Numbered from the stretch's first letter, positions 46,601 to 58,186 are shown. The stretch: 64,000 bases of DNA from Okapia johnstoni (GCA_024291935.2 CM044315.1:56890385-56954384); one strand, 5' to 3'. A program made the numbers and translations. Notes: generated by a model not told the origin, from the letters alone.

Positions 46601-48393
46601 GTTCAGTTCAGTTCAGTTCAGTCACTCAGTCATATCCGACTCTTTGTGACTCCATGAATCGCAGTATACCAGGCCTCCCTGTCCATCACCAACTCCCAGA
46701 GTTTACCAAACCCATGTCCATCGAGTCGGTGATGCCATCCAACCATCGCATCCTCTGTCGTCCCCTTCTCCTTCTGCCCCCATTCCTTCCCAGAATTAGG
46801 GTCTTTTCCAATGAGTCAACTCTACATAGGAGGTGGCCAAAGTATTGGATTTTCAGCCTCAACATCAGTCCTTCCAATGAACAACCAGGACTGATCTCCT
46901 TTAGGGTGGACTGGTTGGATCTCCTTGCAGTCCAAGGGACTCTCAAGAGTCTTCTCCAACACTACAGTTCAAAAGCATCAGTTCTTCGGCACTCAGCTTT
47001 CTTCGCCATCCAACTCTCACATCAATACATGACCACTGGAAAAACCATAGCCTTGACTAGACGGACCTTTGTTGGCAAAGTAATGTCTCTGCTTTTAAAT
47101 ATGCTATCTAGGTTGGTCATAACCTTCCTTCCGAGGAGTAAGCGTCTTTTAATTTCATGGCTGCAATCACCATCAGCAGTGATTTTGGAACCCAAAAAAA
47201 TAAAGTCTGACACTGTTTCCATTGCTTCCCCATCTATTTCCCATGAAGTGATGGAACCAGATGCCACGATCTTAGTTTTCTGAATGTTGAGCTTTAAGCC
47301 AACTTTTTCAGTCTCCTCTTTCACTTTCATCAAGAGGCTCTTTAGTTCTTCTTCACTTTTTGCCATAAGAGTGGTGTCATCAGCATATCTGAGGTTATTG
47401 ATATTTCTCCTGGCAATCTTGATTCCAGCTTGTGTTTCTCCCAGCCCAGCGTTTCTCATGATGTACTCTGCATAGAAGTTAAATAAGCAGGGTGACAATA
47501 TACAGACTTGACGTACTCCGTTTCCTATTTGGAACCAGTCTGTTGTTCCATGTCCAGTTCTAACTGTTGCTTCCTGACCTGCATACAGGTTTCTCAAGAG
47601 ACAAGTCAGATGGTCTGGTATTCCCATCTCTTTCAGAATTTTCCACAGTTTATTGTAATCCTACAGTCAAAGGCTTTGGCATAGTCAATAAAGCACAATA
47701 GATGTTTTTCTGGCACTCTCTTGCTTTTTCGATGATCCAGCAGATGTTGGCAATTTGATCTCTGGTTCCTCTGCCTTTTCTAAAACCAGCTTGAACATCT
47801 GGAAGTTCATGGTTCATGTATTGCTAAAGCCTGGCTTGGAGAATTTTGAGCATTACTAGTGTGTGAGATGAGTGCAATTGTGCGGTAGTTTGAGCATTCT
47901 TTGGCATTCCCTTTCTTTGGGATTGGAAGGAAAACTGACCTTTTCCAGTCCTGTGGCCACTGCTGAGTTTTCCAGATTTGCTGGCATATTGAGTGCAGCA
48001 CTTTCATAGCATCATCTTTCAGGATTTGAAATAGCTCAACTGGAATTCCATCACCTCCACTAGCTTTGTTTGTAGTGATGCTTTCCAAGACCAACTTGAC
48101 TTCACATTCCAGGATGTCTGGCTCTAGGTGAGTAATCACACCATCATGATTATCTGGGTCGTGAAGATCTTTTTTGTATAGTTCTTCTGTGTATTCTTGC
48201 CACCTCTTCTTAATATCTTCTGCTTCTGTTAGGTCCATACCATTTCTGTCCTTTATTGAGCCCATCTTTGCATGAAATGTTCCCTCGGTATCTCTGATTT
48301 TCTTGAAGAGATCTCTAGTCTTTCCCATTCTGTTGTTTTCCTCTATTTCTTTGCATTGATCGCTGAGGAAGGCTTTCTTATCTCTCCTTGCTA
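46601..48393 (-). mobile_element. Inner BovB LINE, ~1.8 kb
   Basis: Antisense, from its 3' terminus (gttcagttcagttcagttca) to the region upstream of the RT (gaaggctttcttatctctcc). Flanks tttcaagaag / ttccaaggag are a diverged TSD in the outer BovB. Frames: 47022-47627 (RT palm and C-terminal region, with YADD) and 47807-48508 (RT N-terminal part, fused to outer BovB). Confidence 0.92.
47022..47627 (-). pseudogene. BovB RT palm fragment (inner copy)
   Basis: A 201-residue frame starting MGIPDHLTCLLRNLYAGQE, with VCILSPCLFN (motif B region; the RQG before it reads RQV), intact YADD, then ITSWEIDGE and [17 protein letters not shown]. Separated from the N-terminal RT frame by frame changes near 47630-47820. 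Confidence 0.84.
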
Positions 48394-48508
48394 TTCCAAG
48401 GAGTAAGCATCTTTCAATTTCATGGCTGCAGTTACCATCTGCAGTGATTTTGGAGCCCCCCAAAATAAATCTGTCACTGTTTCCACTGTTTCCCCATCTA
48501 TTTGCCAT
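47807..48508 (-). pseudogene. Chimeric BovB frame across nested joint
   Basis: A 233-residue frame. Residues 1-38 (including GGSKITADG) come from the outer BovB C-terminal domain. From residue ~39 (ARRDKKAFLSDQCKEIEEN) they come from the inner BovB pre-RT and RT N-terminal part, ending soon after ALISHTS. The joint is at the inner element's 5' truncation point, about 48394. A product of nesting, not a native protein. Confidence 0.85.
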
Positions 48509-48568
48509 GAAGTGATGGGACCAGATACCATGATCTTAGTTTTCTGAGTGTTGAACTTTAAGCCAACT

Positions 48569-48615
48569 TTTTCACTCTTCTCTTTTCACTCTTCTTCTTT
48601 TTCACTCTTCTCTTT
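48569..48615. repeat. 14-15-bp tandem repeat
   Basis: Three copies of ttttcactcttctc or ttttcactcttcttc at the 5' truncation point of the outer BovB. Confidence 0.9.
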
Positions 48616-48666
48616 CCCTCCATTAGGAGAACAAAATCTTAGCCATTCGATCACCAGGGAAGTCCC

Positions 48667-49900
48667 AAAGGGCCAAATTTTCAAGGAGAACAAATGTTAG
48701 TTAGGGAAACAATACGATGAGGACATGGAACTTGATGAATTCAAGGAGCCATAAATCATTTAGTTAGACAAGTCAAGAGACTAATGAATACAATATAACA
48801 AAGATTTCCCTGGTTTCAGAGTATAGGAGGCATGAGAAAAAGTCTAGTTAGGAAACTGAGGCAATAATTCAGCTGAGAAACAATGGAAACATGAACCAAA
48901 TAATGGAATTGAGGATGAGGGGTTTTGAAGACTTGGGTTTGAGTCCCAACATTCTCACCCTTTATACATGTGATCTTGGACAAATTACTTACTTCTCTAC
49001 ATCTTAATTTCACAAACTAGAAAATGAAAATAGGAGTAAATAGGACTGTTGAATGATTTTTAAAAAGATAAGGCATGCAAAGCATTCAGCACAGTACCTG
49101 GACTGAAAAACATAGACATGCAAGTAATCAGCAAATATGTGGGCATTAGCCTAGGAAAATTGCTGAAGTTCCAAGTGTGGAGTAGAAAAGGAGAAAACCA
49201 AGGCTTCCTAGGTTAAGAGAGTGGGTTTCTGATTCCTTAAATTCTAACCCTCCTGCTCTTGTAGAATTCCACTGCTTCTTTATGGATGATAAAAAATATA
49301 TATACCATATAAATGATGACACTGTCGCTACCAACCAGCTATTTGCTGCATGGTGGCTCATGTTTGAAACCAGCAGCCAGAAACAATAGGAAGAAAGCAT
49401 GTGTGAATGTGGCTGGTCAGCTTTCTTGATAAATCCCATTCCTCTCTTGGCCTGATAAAACTGTATGATTTTTCTCAGTGTCTCAGGATGGAAAAATGAG
49501 GTCTGCTTTTTTAAGCTGTTTTGATTTTAAGGTTTAATTAGTATTGTTTCTGGGGAATTCATTGCTTTAATTAATGATGTGCCCTGAATCTCTTAAGTGA
49601 AGAATGCCGTTGAAAACATGAATATGTAATGACTACAACTTTCTTTATCCCAGTTGAGGAGGGTGGCTGTTAGTTGACTCTTACCTTTCAGTGCAAGGAC
49701 CTCAGGTACTAAAAGGAGCTGGGCTGCAAGGTTTTATTTGCATGCCTGTTTTTTTGTTTTCTTTTTTTTAGTTCAAGAGTTCTTTTGTTTTATTTAAAAG
49801 CTGAGTGCATTAACCAGAAACCAGAGAGAAAAAACAATCAACTTGCTTTGGTGCCCTTTCAGACCTACTCTTAACTGCTTATAAATCAATACACTAAGTT
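48667..49900. other. Single-copy DNA; candidate conserved element
   Basis: No gene or clear repeat. 49500-49740 is repeat-free with homeodomain-like words (ggtttaattagtattg, gctttaattaatgatgtg) and could be a conserved non-coding element. Confidence 0.3.
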
Positions 49901-49905
49901 CTAAA

Positions 49906-50075
49906 TCAGGGTTTCTCAATCTCACCACATTTTGGAGCAGATAATTCTTTGTCATAGGAGACTGTTCTATGCATTGTAGAATATCTAGCAACATCCCTGG
50001 CCTCTACTCACTAGATGCTAGTATTATCTCTCGTTTATGACAATCAAAAACATGTCTCCAAAAGGAGGCAAGAAT
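49906..50075 (+). mobile_element. hAT-Charlie MITE (MER20-like)
   Basis: Blocks cagggtttctcaatctcacc, cagataattctttgtcatag, tctatgcattgtagaatatc, acatccctggcctctactca and aacatgtctcc follow a known short non-autonomous hAT element. Family name from memory. Confidence 0.6.
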
Positions 50076-50224
50076 ATACAAAATTCTCTTAATATGAGAT
50101 GAGAGGTCCTATATAATTTAAACTCCTTTATCTCTTACTTCATCTTCTACTACTCTCTGGCTCACCTACATACACACAGACTTTCCCAATCTGGTATTTG
50201 TGCTATGATATGAATTTCTGGATC

Positions 50225-50800
50225 CAAACGCTTGACTTTACACTGCCTATATGCAAATACCTTTTTCTTAGATGTGGCTTTTCAATATCATCTCCAGCTC
50301 TGGAGTGCATGTATATTTTCAAATTAGAGTTTCCTCAAAATATATGCACAGGAGTGAGATTTCCAGATCTATTTTTAGTTTTTTAAGGAAATTCCATACT
50401 ATTTTCCATAGTGGCTATACCAATTCGCATTCTCACCAATAGGATAGAAGGATACCTTTTTCTCCATACCCTCTCCAGCATTTGGTATTTCTAGACTTTT
50501 AATGATGAGCATTCTGACCAGTGTGATGTTGTATTTCATTGTAGTTTTGACTTGCATTTCTCAGGTAATTAGTGATGTTGAGCTTCTTTTCATGTGCCTA
50601 TTGGCTATCTTTGTTTCCTCTTTGAAGAAATGTCTATTTAGGTTTTCTGCCTGTTTTTTTGATTGGCTAGCTTGTTTGTTTTTTGTTTTTGTGTTTGAGT
50701 TGGATGAGCTGTTTGTATATTTGTGCAAAAAGTTTGATTAGTTTCCCTTGTTCACTGATCTAAGAAAACAATCATTTTGCAAGTATTTTGCCTATGATCT
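50225..50800 (-). mobile_element. L1 ORF2 3' fragment, antisense
   Basis: Antisense of the same L1 region seen in sense at 3805-4000: tccatagtggctataccaat, ctccagcatttggtatttc, gcatttctcaggtaattagt, tttgaagaaatgtctattta. Frames are decayed. Confidence 0.75.
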
Positions 50801-50929
50801 CTTATAGAAATTTTATGATAACATGTCTTATGTTTAAGTCTTTAAAGAGAAAAAATATAAAGAAAAAAAACAAAAATAAATGTCTCCAATGAAATTCTTC
50901 ACACAGATTCTTATAGTTTGCGAGCCAAA

Positions 50930-51500
50930 ATCCACACTGCCCATGTACTTGAAAAGCTAAACCAAAGATAATTTGAGTGACCTTCGGTTGACAATATTCC
51001 CAGAAACCTGGCTGAAAAATCAACTCTGCCCTAGAAAAAATTAATCTTGGACACAGACTCAAAGAAAATTCTGAGATACAGTTCTAAGATATATATTACA
51101 TTCACAATCAAAATTATCAATCTGAGAAGGAAGAAAATCATGATGAGTGAAAGCTGAAAGACAGAACAAACAGCATATTAAGACAATAAAGAATAGATAC
51201 TGAAATAATCAGACCCCAAATATTAAATGTGTTTAATATGTTTCAAAAAATAAGATATTAAACATATTGAAAGGCACAAGAAACTATTAGAGTTGGCCAT
51301 TTGGATATAAAACAGAACCAAAAAAAACTCTAGAAATGGAAAAAAATTTAAAAAGCAACAGATTAGACTCAGCAGTGGAGAGATTTAGTGAACTGAAAAG
51401 TAGAGATTTTTAAAAAATGGCAAAACACAGTCCAAGAGAGACAAAAGAAAAATATGAGGTAGAAGATAAGATACATGAAGGAGACAGTGAGAAAGTCTGC
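50930..51500 (+). mobile_element. L1M/HAL1-like 5' or ORF1 fragment
   Basis: A-rich sense text with actctagaaatggaaaaaaa, gcaacagattagactcagca and gagagatttagtgaactgaa, resembling old L1 ORF1 coiled-coil coding sequence. Diverged. Confidence 0.5.
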
Positions 51501-52029
51501 TTTACTCAGTCAACTGGTAAAGAAGCTCAGAAGGAAATATGAGCAGTAGCAACTGCAAAATTCAGGTAGACTTCAAAAGCTGCCCCCTGCTATGTAGATT
51601 ATTAATATTAAAGGAGCATGGATACTTTCTGAGTCCCAAGGCTGAGAAGAAAGGCTGCCAACTTGAGGCAAAATATAGATGAAAGGGAAAAATCTGACCA
51701 AACCTTCTCTTCCTTCCCACTCAAATTGATAGTGACATATTAATATAACCCTGAAAGAAGAATAGGGCTAGGTCTCAAAGGCCACATGCCTAAGAATGAA
51801 ACTATAATGGGACCATGGGACAGGGGATAGTAGATTCTCCAGCTGAAGCATTGACTGTTGCTCATTCTTGCTGCTTATATAACACAATTAGAGTAATCTA
51901 GAAAATAATTAATCCCCCCTCCCTGCTCTTCAGAAGTCATCAAAAATCTCTCTTTAAGAGAAGGTCTGAGACTCCACCTTGTGTATCCTAGGCATGGACA
52001 TTCTTCTACAGAAATAATCACACTGAAGA
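51501..52029. other. Unassigned single-copy DNA
   Basis: No gene or recognisable repeat. Confidence 0.4.
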
Positions 52030-52592
52030 AGAGAAGTGGACAAGCTTTTAAAAGGACCAAAATATTTGAGGGACTGTTTGAGGTTTGAGAGCCATATGGT
52101 TGGTATCACAACTACTAAACTCTGCCACTACAGTACCAAAGTAGCCATTGATAATGCATGAATGAAGGAGCCTGGCTGTATTCCAATAAAACTTTATTCA
52201 TAAAAGCAGGTGATAGGGAGCTTCCGGGGTGGCTAAGTGGTAAAGAATCCACCTGCCAATGCAGAGACATGGGTTCAATCCCTGATCCAGGAAGATCCTA
52301 CATGCCACGGAGCAACCAAGCCCATGTGCCACAACTATTGAGCCTGTGCTCTAGAGCCCACGAGTTACAACTACTGAGCCCATGTGCTGCAACTAGTGAA
52401 GCCTGAGCGCCCTAGAGCCCTTGTTCCACAAGAGAAGCCACTGCAATGAGAAGCCCAAGCACCACAACTACAGAGTAGCCCCCACTCGCCAAACTGGAGA
52501 ATAGCCCTCGCAGCAATGAAGACTAAATAAATAAATAGAATTATTTTTTTAAAAAACAGGTAGTAGGTTGTAGTTTTCTAACCCCTGCTATA
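52030..52592 (+). mobile_element. hAT-type MITE split by CHR-2
   Basis: Left part 52030-52217 (ggaccaaaatatttgaggga, actaaactctgccactacag, tccaataaaactttattcat) and right part 52546-52592 (acaggtagtaggttgtag, ttctaacccctg) join into a known short hAT-Charlie-like DNA element. The CHR-2 SINE lies between. Confidence 0.65.
52218..52545 (+). mobile_element. CHR-2 SINE nested in hAT MITE
   Basis: Sense: agcttccggggtggctaagt, gaagatcctacatgccacgg, several acaactactgagcc-type repeats and a (aaat)n tail. Flanks aaaagcaggtgatagg / aaaaacaggtagtagg are a diverged TSD. Confidence 0.88.
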
Positions 52593-53253
52593 AAGAATTA
52601 TTATTTAGAAGCACAAATATTGGCAGCATTCAATAAATGGAACTGTCCTAAAATGATTTTTAATGATCACTCATTTTAAAACTCATATTATTATGATAAT
52701 TGAGAAAAATGTGCTCTAGCATTTGGACATAGTCATAGTATAAAAGCCTGGGAAATATAATCGGGTGAGTCACAGTGGCCCAATTCAAACAGTATACCCA
52801 TGATTGGATGAGATAGTAGAGTAGTTAGGGCAGCAACAGACTGCGGAGTAACTTACACATGCTGATACAGAGCGTAACAGACAGAATAAAAATACCTTTC
52901 AGAGGGCACTATGCGTGGCCAAAACTTTGTTGTTTTCACACAATGAAAGTCATTCACTTCCGAGGTAGAGACACTCCAGTGGGCAGGCTGAGGAGACATT
53001 CCATGGGGAAGCATAGCTTTAAAAAGCAGGAGACATGGAAGGAAGTTTACTCCACTGCCCTCTTCTCTGGATTCTATCCCTGCTTTTGAAAAGGTCACGC
53101 ATGTCATTTTATCCACCTCCAGCTACAAATAAACAAGGATTACGCAATATATCAGAACTTTAGAATAGAATACAATGCTTTCTTTTGCCATTTTGAACAA
53201 AATGAATATGCTTACAAATTCTCATGTTATTCTTGGACAAATAAAAAAATATA
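52593..53253. other. Unassigned single-copy DNA
   Basis: No gene or recognisable repeat. Confidence 0.4.
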
Positions 53254-54122
53254 TAACTTATATGCGGAGTACATCATGTGAAATGCCGGACTGGATCAAG
53301 TACAAGCTGGAATTATGGGAGACATGTCAACTACTTTAGATATGCAGATGATACCACTCTCATGGCAGAAAGTGAAAAGGAACTAAAAAGCCTCTTGATG
53401 AAAGTGAAAGAGGAGAGTGAAAAAGCTGGCTTAAAACTTAACACTCAAAAAGCTAAGATCATGCCATCCAGTCCCATCACTTCATGGCAAATAGATGGGG
53501 AAATGATGGAAACAGTGACAGACTTTATTTTGGGGGGCTCCAAATCACTGCAGACAGTGACTGCAGCCATAAAATTAAAAGTCATTTGCTCCTTGGAAGG
53601 AAAGCCATGACAAACCTAGACAGCATATTAAAAAGCAGAGACATTACTTTGCTCATCTAGTCAAAGCTATGGTTTTTCCAGTAGTCATGTATGGACTGTG
53701 AGAGTTGGACCATAAGTAAGGCTGAGAGCTGAAGAATTATTTGAACTGTGGTGTTGGAGAAGACTCTTGAGTCCCTTGGACAGCAAGGAAATCAAACTAG
53801 TCAATCCTAAAGTAAATCATCCCTGAATATTCACTGGAAGGACTGATGCTGAAGCTGAAGCTCCAATACTTTGGCCACCTGATGCAAAGAGCCAACTCAT
53901 TGGAAAAGACCCCGATGCTGGGAAAGATTTAAGGCAGGTGGAGAAGGCAGGAAAATGTTGAGGGCAGGGTGACAGAGGGTGAGATGATTGATGGCATCAC
54001 CAAGTGAATGGACATGAGTTTGAGCAAGCTCCAGGAGATAGTGATGGACAGGGAAGTCTGCTGTGCTGCAGTCCTTGGGGTCACAAAGAGTCGGACATGA
54101 CTTAGCGAACTGAACAACAACA
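53254..54122 (+). mobile_element. BovB LINE, 5'-truncated
   Basis: Sense BovB from acttatatgcggagtacatc (just after the RT motif B region) to the 3' terminus (gcgaactgaacaacaac). A 110-codon frame (53278-53610) keeps YADD (FRYADDTTLMAESEKELKS), then breaks. Several short deletions downstream. Confidence 0.91.
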
Positions 54123-54184
54123 ATCATAATAAGATTTTTACATAATAAAATTGCTTTCTATTTTCACCTGAATTTTTAATTAGT

Positions 54185-54300
54185 ATAGAATAATATCTAA
54201 TATTATTGAGTGTTTAATATGCTCAAGTACCATTCTAAATACTTTATATGAATTATTCAATCCTCATAACTCAATAAGTTTGGCACCATAATTGATTTGT
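54185..54300 (-). mobile_element. MIR SINE fragment
   Basis: Diverged antisense MIR: attgagtgtttaatatgctc, taccattctaaatacttta, ttcaatcctcataactcaa. Confidence 0.6.
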
Positions 54301-54420
54301 AAGATATGTGTTTAACCTGTGATAACACTTAAGACATCCATTTTAACTTTTCTTTCCTGCTCTCCTCATACCTACTTCATAATGTCTTAGATTAAGCTCA
54401 ATGAAGAACTTACCATGTGA

Positions 54421-54436
54421 CACACACACACACACA
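54421..54436. repeat. (CA)8 microsatellite
   Basis: Uninterrupted CA dinucleotides. Confidence 0.95.
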
Positions 54437-54490
54437 AATCTGAGCAACCTAGAATGGCTCAGCTTCCCAGACTTTATCCTCTGAAGAAAT

Positions 54491-54608
54491 GGGCTTTCCT
54501 GGTAGCTCAGCTGGTAAAGAATTCACCTGCAATGCAGGGGACCCCGGTTTGATTCCTGGGTCAAGAAGATCCGCTGGAGAAGGGAGAGGCTACCCACTCC
54601 AGTATTCC
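54491..54608 (+). mobile_element. Bov-tA SINE, truncated
   Basis: Sense head half (gggctttcctggtagctcag) that stops after ccactccagtattcct, where a second complete copy begins. Confidence 0.88.
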
Positions 54609-54822
54609 TGGGCTTTCCTGGTGGCTCAGATGGTAAAGAATCCCCCTGCAATGCTGGAGACCTGGGTTTGATCCCTGGGTTGGGAAGATTCCCTGGAGGA
54701 GAGCATGGAAACTCACTCCAGTATTCTTGCCTGGAGAATCCCCATGGACAGAGGAGCCTAACAGGCTACATTTCATGGGGTCACAAAGAGTCAGACACAA
54801 CTGAGTGACCAAGTGCAGCACA
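54609..54822 (+). mobile_element. Bov-tA SINE
   Basis: Complete sense copy (gggctttcctggtggctcag to gtgaccaagtgcagcac) in tandem with the truncated copy. Confidence 0.9.
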
Positions 54823-56540
54823 GGGGAAGAAATATAAAAATAAAAATGAGCTGAGGAACAAGAAGAGTGTTGGGGGCTCAGATCCAAGTTCCTGGATGCC
54901 TGAGTTTGTTGCATGAACCCTCACTCCCTCATTCCTGGTTTGGAGGGTACTCCATGAGACAGTTGTGGTACAGTGAGACTACAGGAAGAGGAGACTGGCA
55001 CCTTGCTTGCCAGTTGCTTACCTGCTGAGCCTCAGGATTTACAACCAGAACCTAAGGAAAGGAATTTTAGAAGGGAAAGGTACTGGCAAAGAAAGGCAGA
55101 AGAGAGCCTTCAGTCCCCAAAGCTACTCCCCATCACACACATACACACCATGTTTCTTGAGAAGCATAAACAATAGAATCACAGCCACATCCACAAATCT
55201 CAAGACCAGGAACACAGGGACATCAAAAGACAAATAAGAAGGGAAGAAAAGGCATCTGCCAAATGGACCACATTCATCACAGCTGTAAGTAAGATGGCTG
55301 TCAGGTGGAAGATGCAGCCAGGTACTTCATGGAAACCATAAATATCTAGACCACTGCTCAGAGACAAGTCCATTCCTATCCAGATCTGTGAATCTTCCTC
55401 ATCGGGGGATCTGGAATAAACTCCATCAAAGATGATGATCGACTCAGGAGTGTACAGCCAATTAGCCATCACGGAGTCCTAGTGGTCAAGAAAGGATATT
55501 CACCCCCAACCACGTCTTCTACTTCTTTTCCTCCAGATGTGGCAAAAGGAGAGAGGAAAGCACGCCAACCCTTTTCTTCCTCAAAAATTCTCCCAGCTGA
55601 ATGTGTCTGCTCTCTCAGATCCTTCAGAAAGCAAATGCCCAGATAAGAATTAGATATACAAATAATTAATTGGAGGAAACAACTATAAAGCATAAAGGAG
55701 CAAAGAGTGGATGGGGAAAATCTTCAGACCATGATGTTTACCTGACACTTGCGAAATGAAAGAAGGAAGATTGGGTAGGCAGAGGTCCCGGACGGCAGAG
55801 CAGATCTCAGAAAGCTTTGACCAGGCTAATGGAGCATTCTAGAGAAAGTTTGTCCCTTAGAGGAGCCTCGTGTTGGACAGGAATGGCCCAGCTCCTGTAT
55901 ACCTGCCATGCTCAGTTATTGGATTTGAGCAGCCCAGGGAGCATGTAACCTCCTTATCATGAACACTTCAGAGGATCCCAGAATTTCAGCATCTGAAGGC
56001 TGTCAGCTAACTATTCTCTTTGTAGCTTGTTCTCACTTCAAGGGACATGTGGACAATACGCTTCATTAGCTACCACAAGATCCATTAAGTCTATTCTGGG
56101 ATGATGATATGGACTTCACACTTGCACACTAGTGTGAAATTATAAAGATTTTTCTCTAAGTCAGGATTAATAAGATCAGTCACAACCTCCTCCCATTTAG
56201 CAGGTTACAAAAAAAGAACTGGGACACCTGATGCATCTGCTCTACATCAATTGTTTTTCACATTCACCTCCCACCTCACTGCCTCCTCTCACCATTCAGC
56301 TACATGTCTATCCTGTCAACACCTGCTCTGGGTTAGGACCACCTTCAGCCAAAAAATATTACCTTCAGTGCAGGTAATAATGAAGTATAGTTTGGTCACT
56401 GCTTTTAATAGTTGACAGAATGATGTGTGAATATTTTTGACTGATTTCTGTCATAGCATCTCATTCTCATTAAAAATATGGTCAAGAAAGAGGAATCATC
56501 CCTAATTTGGAATACATCTCAAGTCAAGCACACGGTGATA
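54823..56540. other. Unassigned, possibly LTR-like in part
   Basis: No gene recognised. 55200-55693 carries two adjoining minus-strand frames (74 and 90 codons; the stop of the first overlaps the ATG of the second) without known domains. Confidence 0.35.
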
Positions 56541-56544
56541 GGAG

Positions 56545-57085
56545 AGGCTAGTATAGTCTTCTCAAACTTAACCCAAGAGGTCAGAGAAGGTCTATTTGAG
56601 GACATGGTTCAGTTAATATCTGAAAAGGAGAGGGGAGAACATTCCAAGCAGAAGAATCAATGTGTACAGTGGCCCTTAGTGACTAGGGAAGGGGTTTAAG
56701 ATGGACTAGACCATGTGGGTAAGAGCTAAATCTTCTTACATGAGTTTTTATTATACTAAATATAACAGGAGGGCTTTAATCAGAGGATTGGGACAGGAGG
56801 TGGATGATATGTTAGGACTTTTACTGTGAAAAAAATTCCTCTGGATGAAGAATGGAGAACACATTGAAGGATGCACAAAGAGATATTAAGAGGTATTTAG
56901 GAGTTTTGTTTTAATAGCCCAGGTGAAAGATGAAGCTATCTTGAACAAAGAGATGTAAATAGATTAAAAAAAATTAAATGGCAAAATATCCAAAACTCAT
57001 TGGCATATTAGATATGGAGCTTGGGAAAGAGAAAGATGTCAAGATGACTCCTAGGTTTCTAGCTAGCACACTGGATGGGTAACAA
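56545..57085 (+). mobile_element. L1M 3'-UTR fragment
   Basis: Blocks agaggtcagagaaggtctat, gagaacattccaagcagaag, gccctt/aga joints, ttaatagcccaggtgaaaga and gatgactcctaggtttctag in the order of old L1M 3' UTRs, the same type as 7215-7870. Confidence 0.6.
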
Positions 57086-58180
57086 AGGCATTCACTAAAA
57101 TAATAAACACTAAAAAAGAATCAGGTTGAAGGCCAAAGCTGTTACTTCAGAATTAAACAGTTTACCAATTAGGAATCTTTTAGTTACAAGTAATCAAGAA
57201 GCCCAATTCAATCTAACTTAAATAAAGAAGAGAAGATATTGCTTCACCTAATGTAAAATCTATTAGACAGTCCGGCCTCACCAGGAGCCTCATTCAAGAA
57301 CCAGATGATATCACCAGGATTTATCTCTCAATTCTACTTCTTCCTATGGGCTTTTTCAGACTTTCTATGGTGGCTCCTAGACAACTTCAGACTCATCCCA
57401 TCATAAGACTAATTCAGTATAAGAGGACATTCTCTTCCCAAAAAGTTGAATAAAAATTCAAAATTAAATCTCTTTAACTTTTATGGTCTTGATTTGGCTC
57501 TATGCTCAACCTTGAACCAATTACTCTTGCTTAGGGTGATTAAATAAGCTAATTGGATCCTGTAGCCTGAGGCTTAAGTCATCTTCAAAAAGAAGTTCGT
57601 GACTGAAAATGGAGGAGGGTTACATATTCCAGAGCCAAATCAGATACCATTGCCACAAAAAGCATAAGGGGACACAGGGTAGTGAAACAAAATATAACTA
57701 TCTCTTTTAGGTGAACCTTATTTCTGAGATTAACAACAGGCAGGCTGTGATAGACATTTGAGAAAATCGAATCTTCACTGATAAAGAAGGGGTACTTAAA
57801 ATCAGCTCTGAGCATTGGCAGAGGTCAAGACAATGGGCTTTCAGTAACAACTGACTTGATACCAGAAAATAGACCGCACAAGGCAAAAACAACATAAGAT
57901 ATTTCCAAGAAAATCTATTATTGGTGAAGAGTCTCTGGAGGGTTCATCAGATGTCTTGCTGTAAAATAATCTGAATTTTTTTTTTCTGTTTATGTATAAT
58001 GCATATTGCATGATGCAGGTTCAGTCAGTCTTACTTGTTCTGTTATACAAGTACTCCTCCAGGTATCAGTAGAAATGTATAAACTCTGGCACCTAGAATG
58101 GACACAAGCAGGATGGCAACTCTATTTATTTCCTGTTGCATCCGCCAGATCTTTTTCTGCCTGGGAATGCTAAACAGCAA
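57086..58180. other. Unassigned, possible ancient repeat
   Basis: 57165-57560 (ttttagttacaagtaatcaag ... gaaccaattactcttgctta) resembles an ancient interspersed repeat I cannot name. No gene. Confidence 0.3.
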
Positions 58181-58184
58181 GTGT

Positions 58185-58186
<2 letters not shown>

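Larger units (their letters stand above)
46067..48615 (-). mobile_element. Outer BovB LINE, split by inner BovB
   Basis: Antisense, 3' terminus at 46067 ((cagtt)n start) to cataacttttctttcaagaa at 46600, resuming at about 48394 (attccaaggagtaagcatct) and ending in the 5'-truncated, expanded tttttcactcttctc region. About 760 bp in total. Confidence 0.9.
45911..48666 (-). mobile_element. CHR-type SINE split by BovB
   Basis: Antisense SINE in two halves. 45911-46066 runs from the A/T-rich end (atatttatttatttggctga) to aggacccctgcat. 48616-48666 resumes with ccctccattaggag and ends atcaccagggaagtccc. The halves join in the consensus order. The repeated cccctgcat / tccctccat is a decayed TSD of the outer BovB. 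Confidence 0.87.

Noticed and set aside
46390..47283. A 297-codon plus-strand frame
   Set aside because: Antisense shadow of the nested BovB copies. The recurring blocks such as MSLLLNMLSRLVITFLPRS are translated complement of BovB seen at many places in this window.
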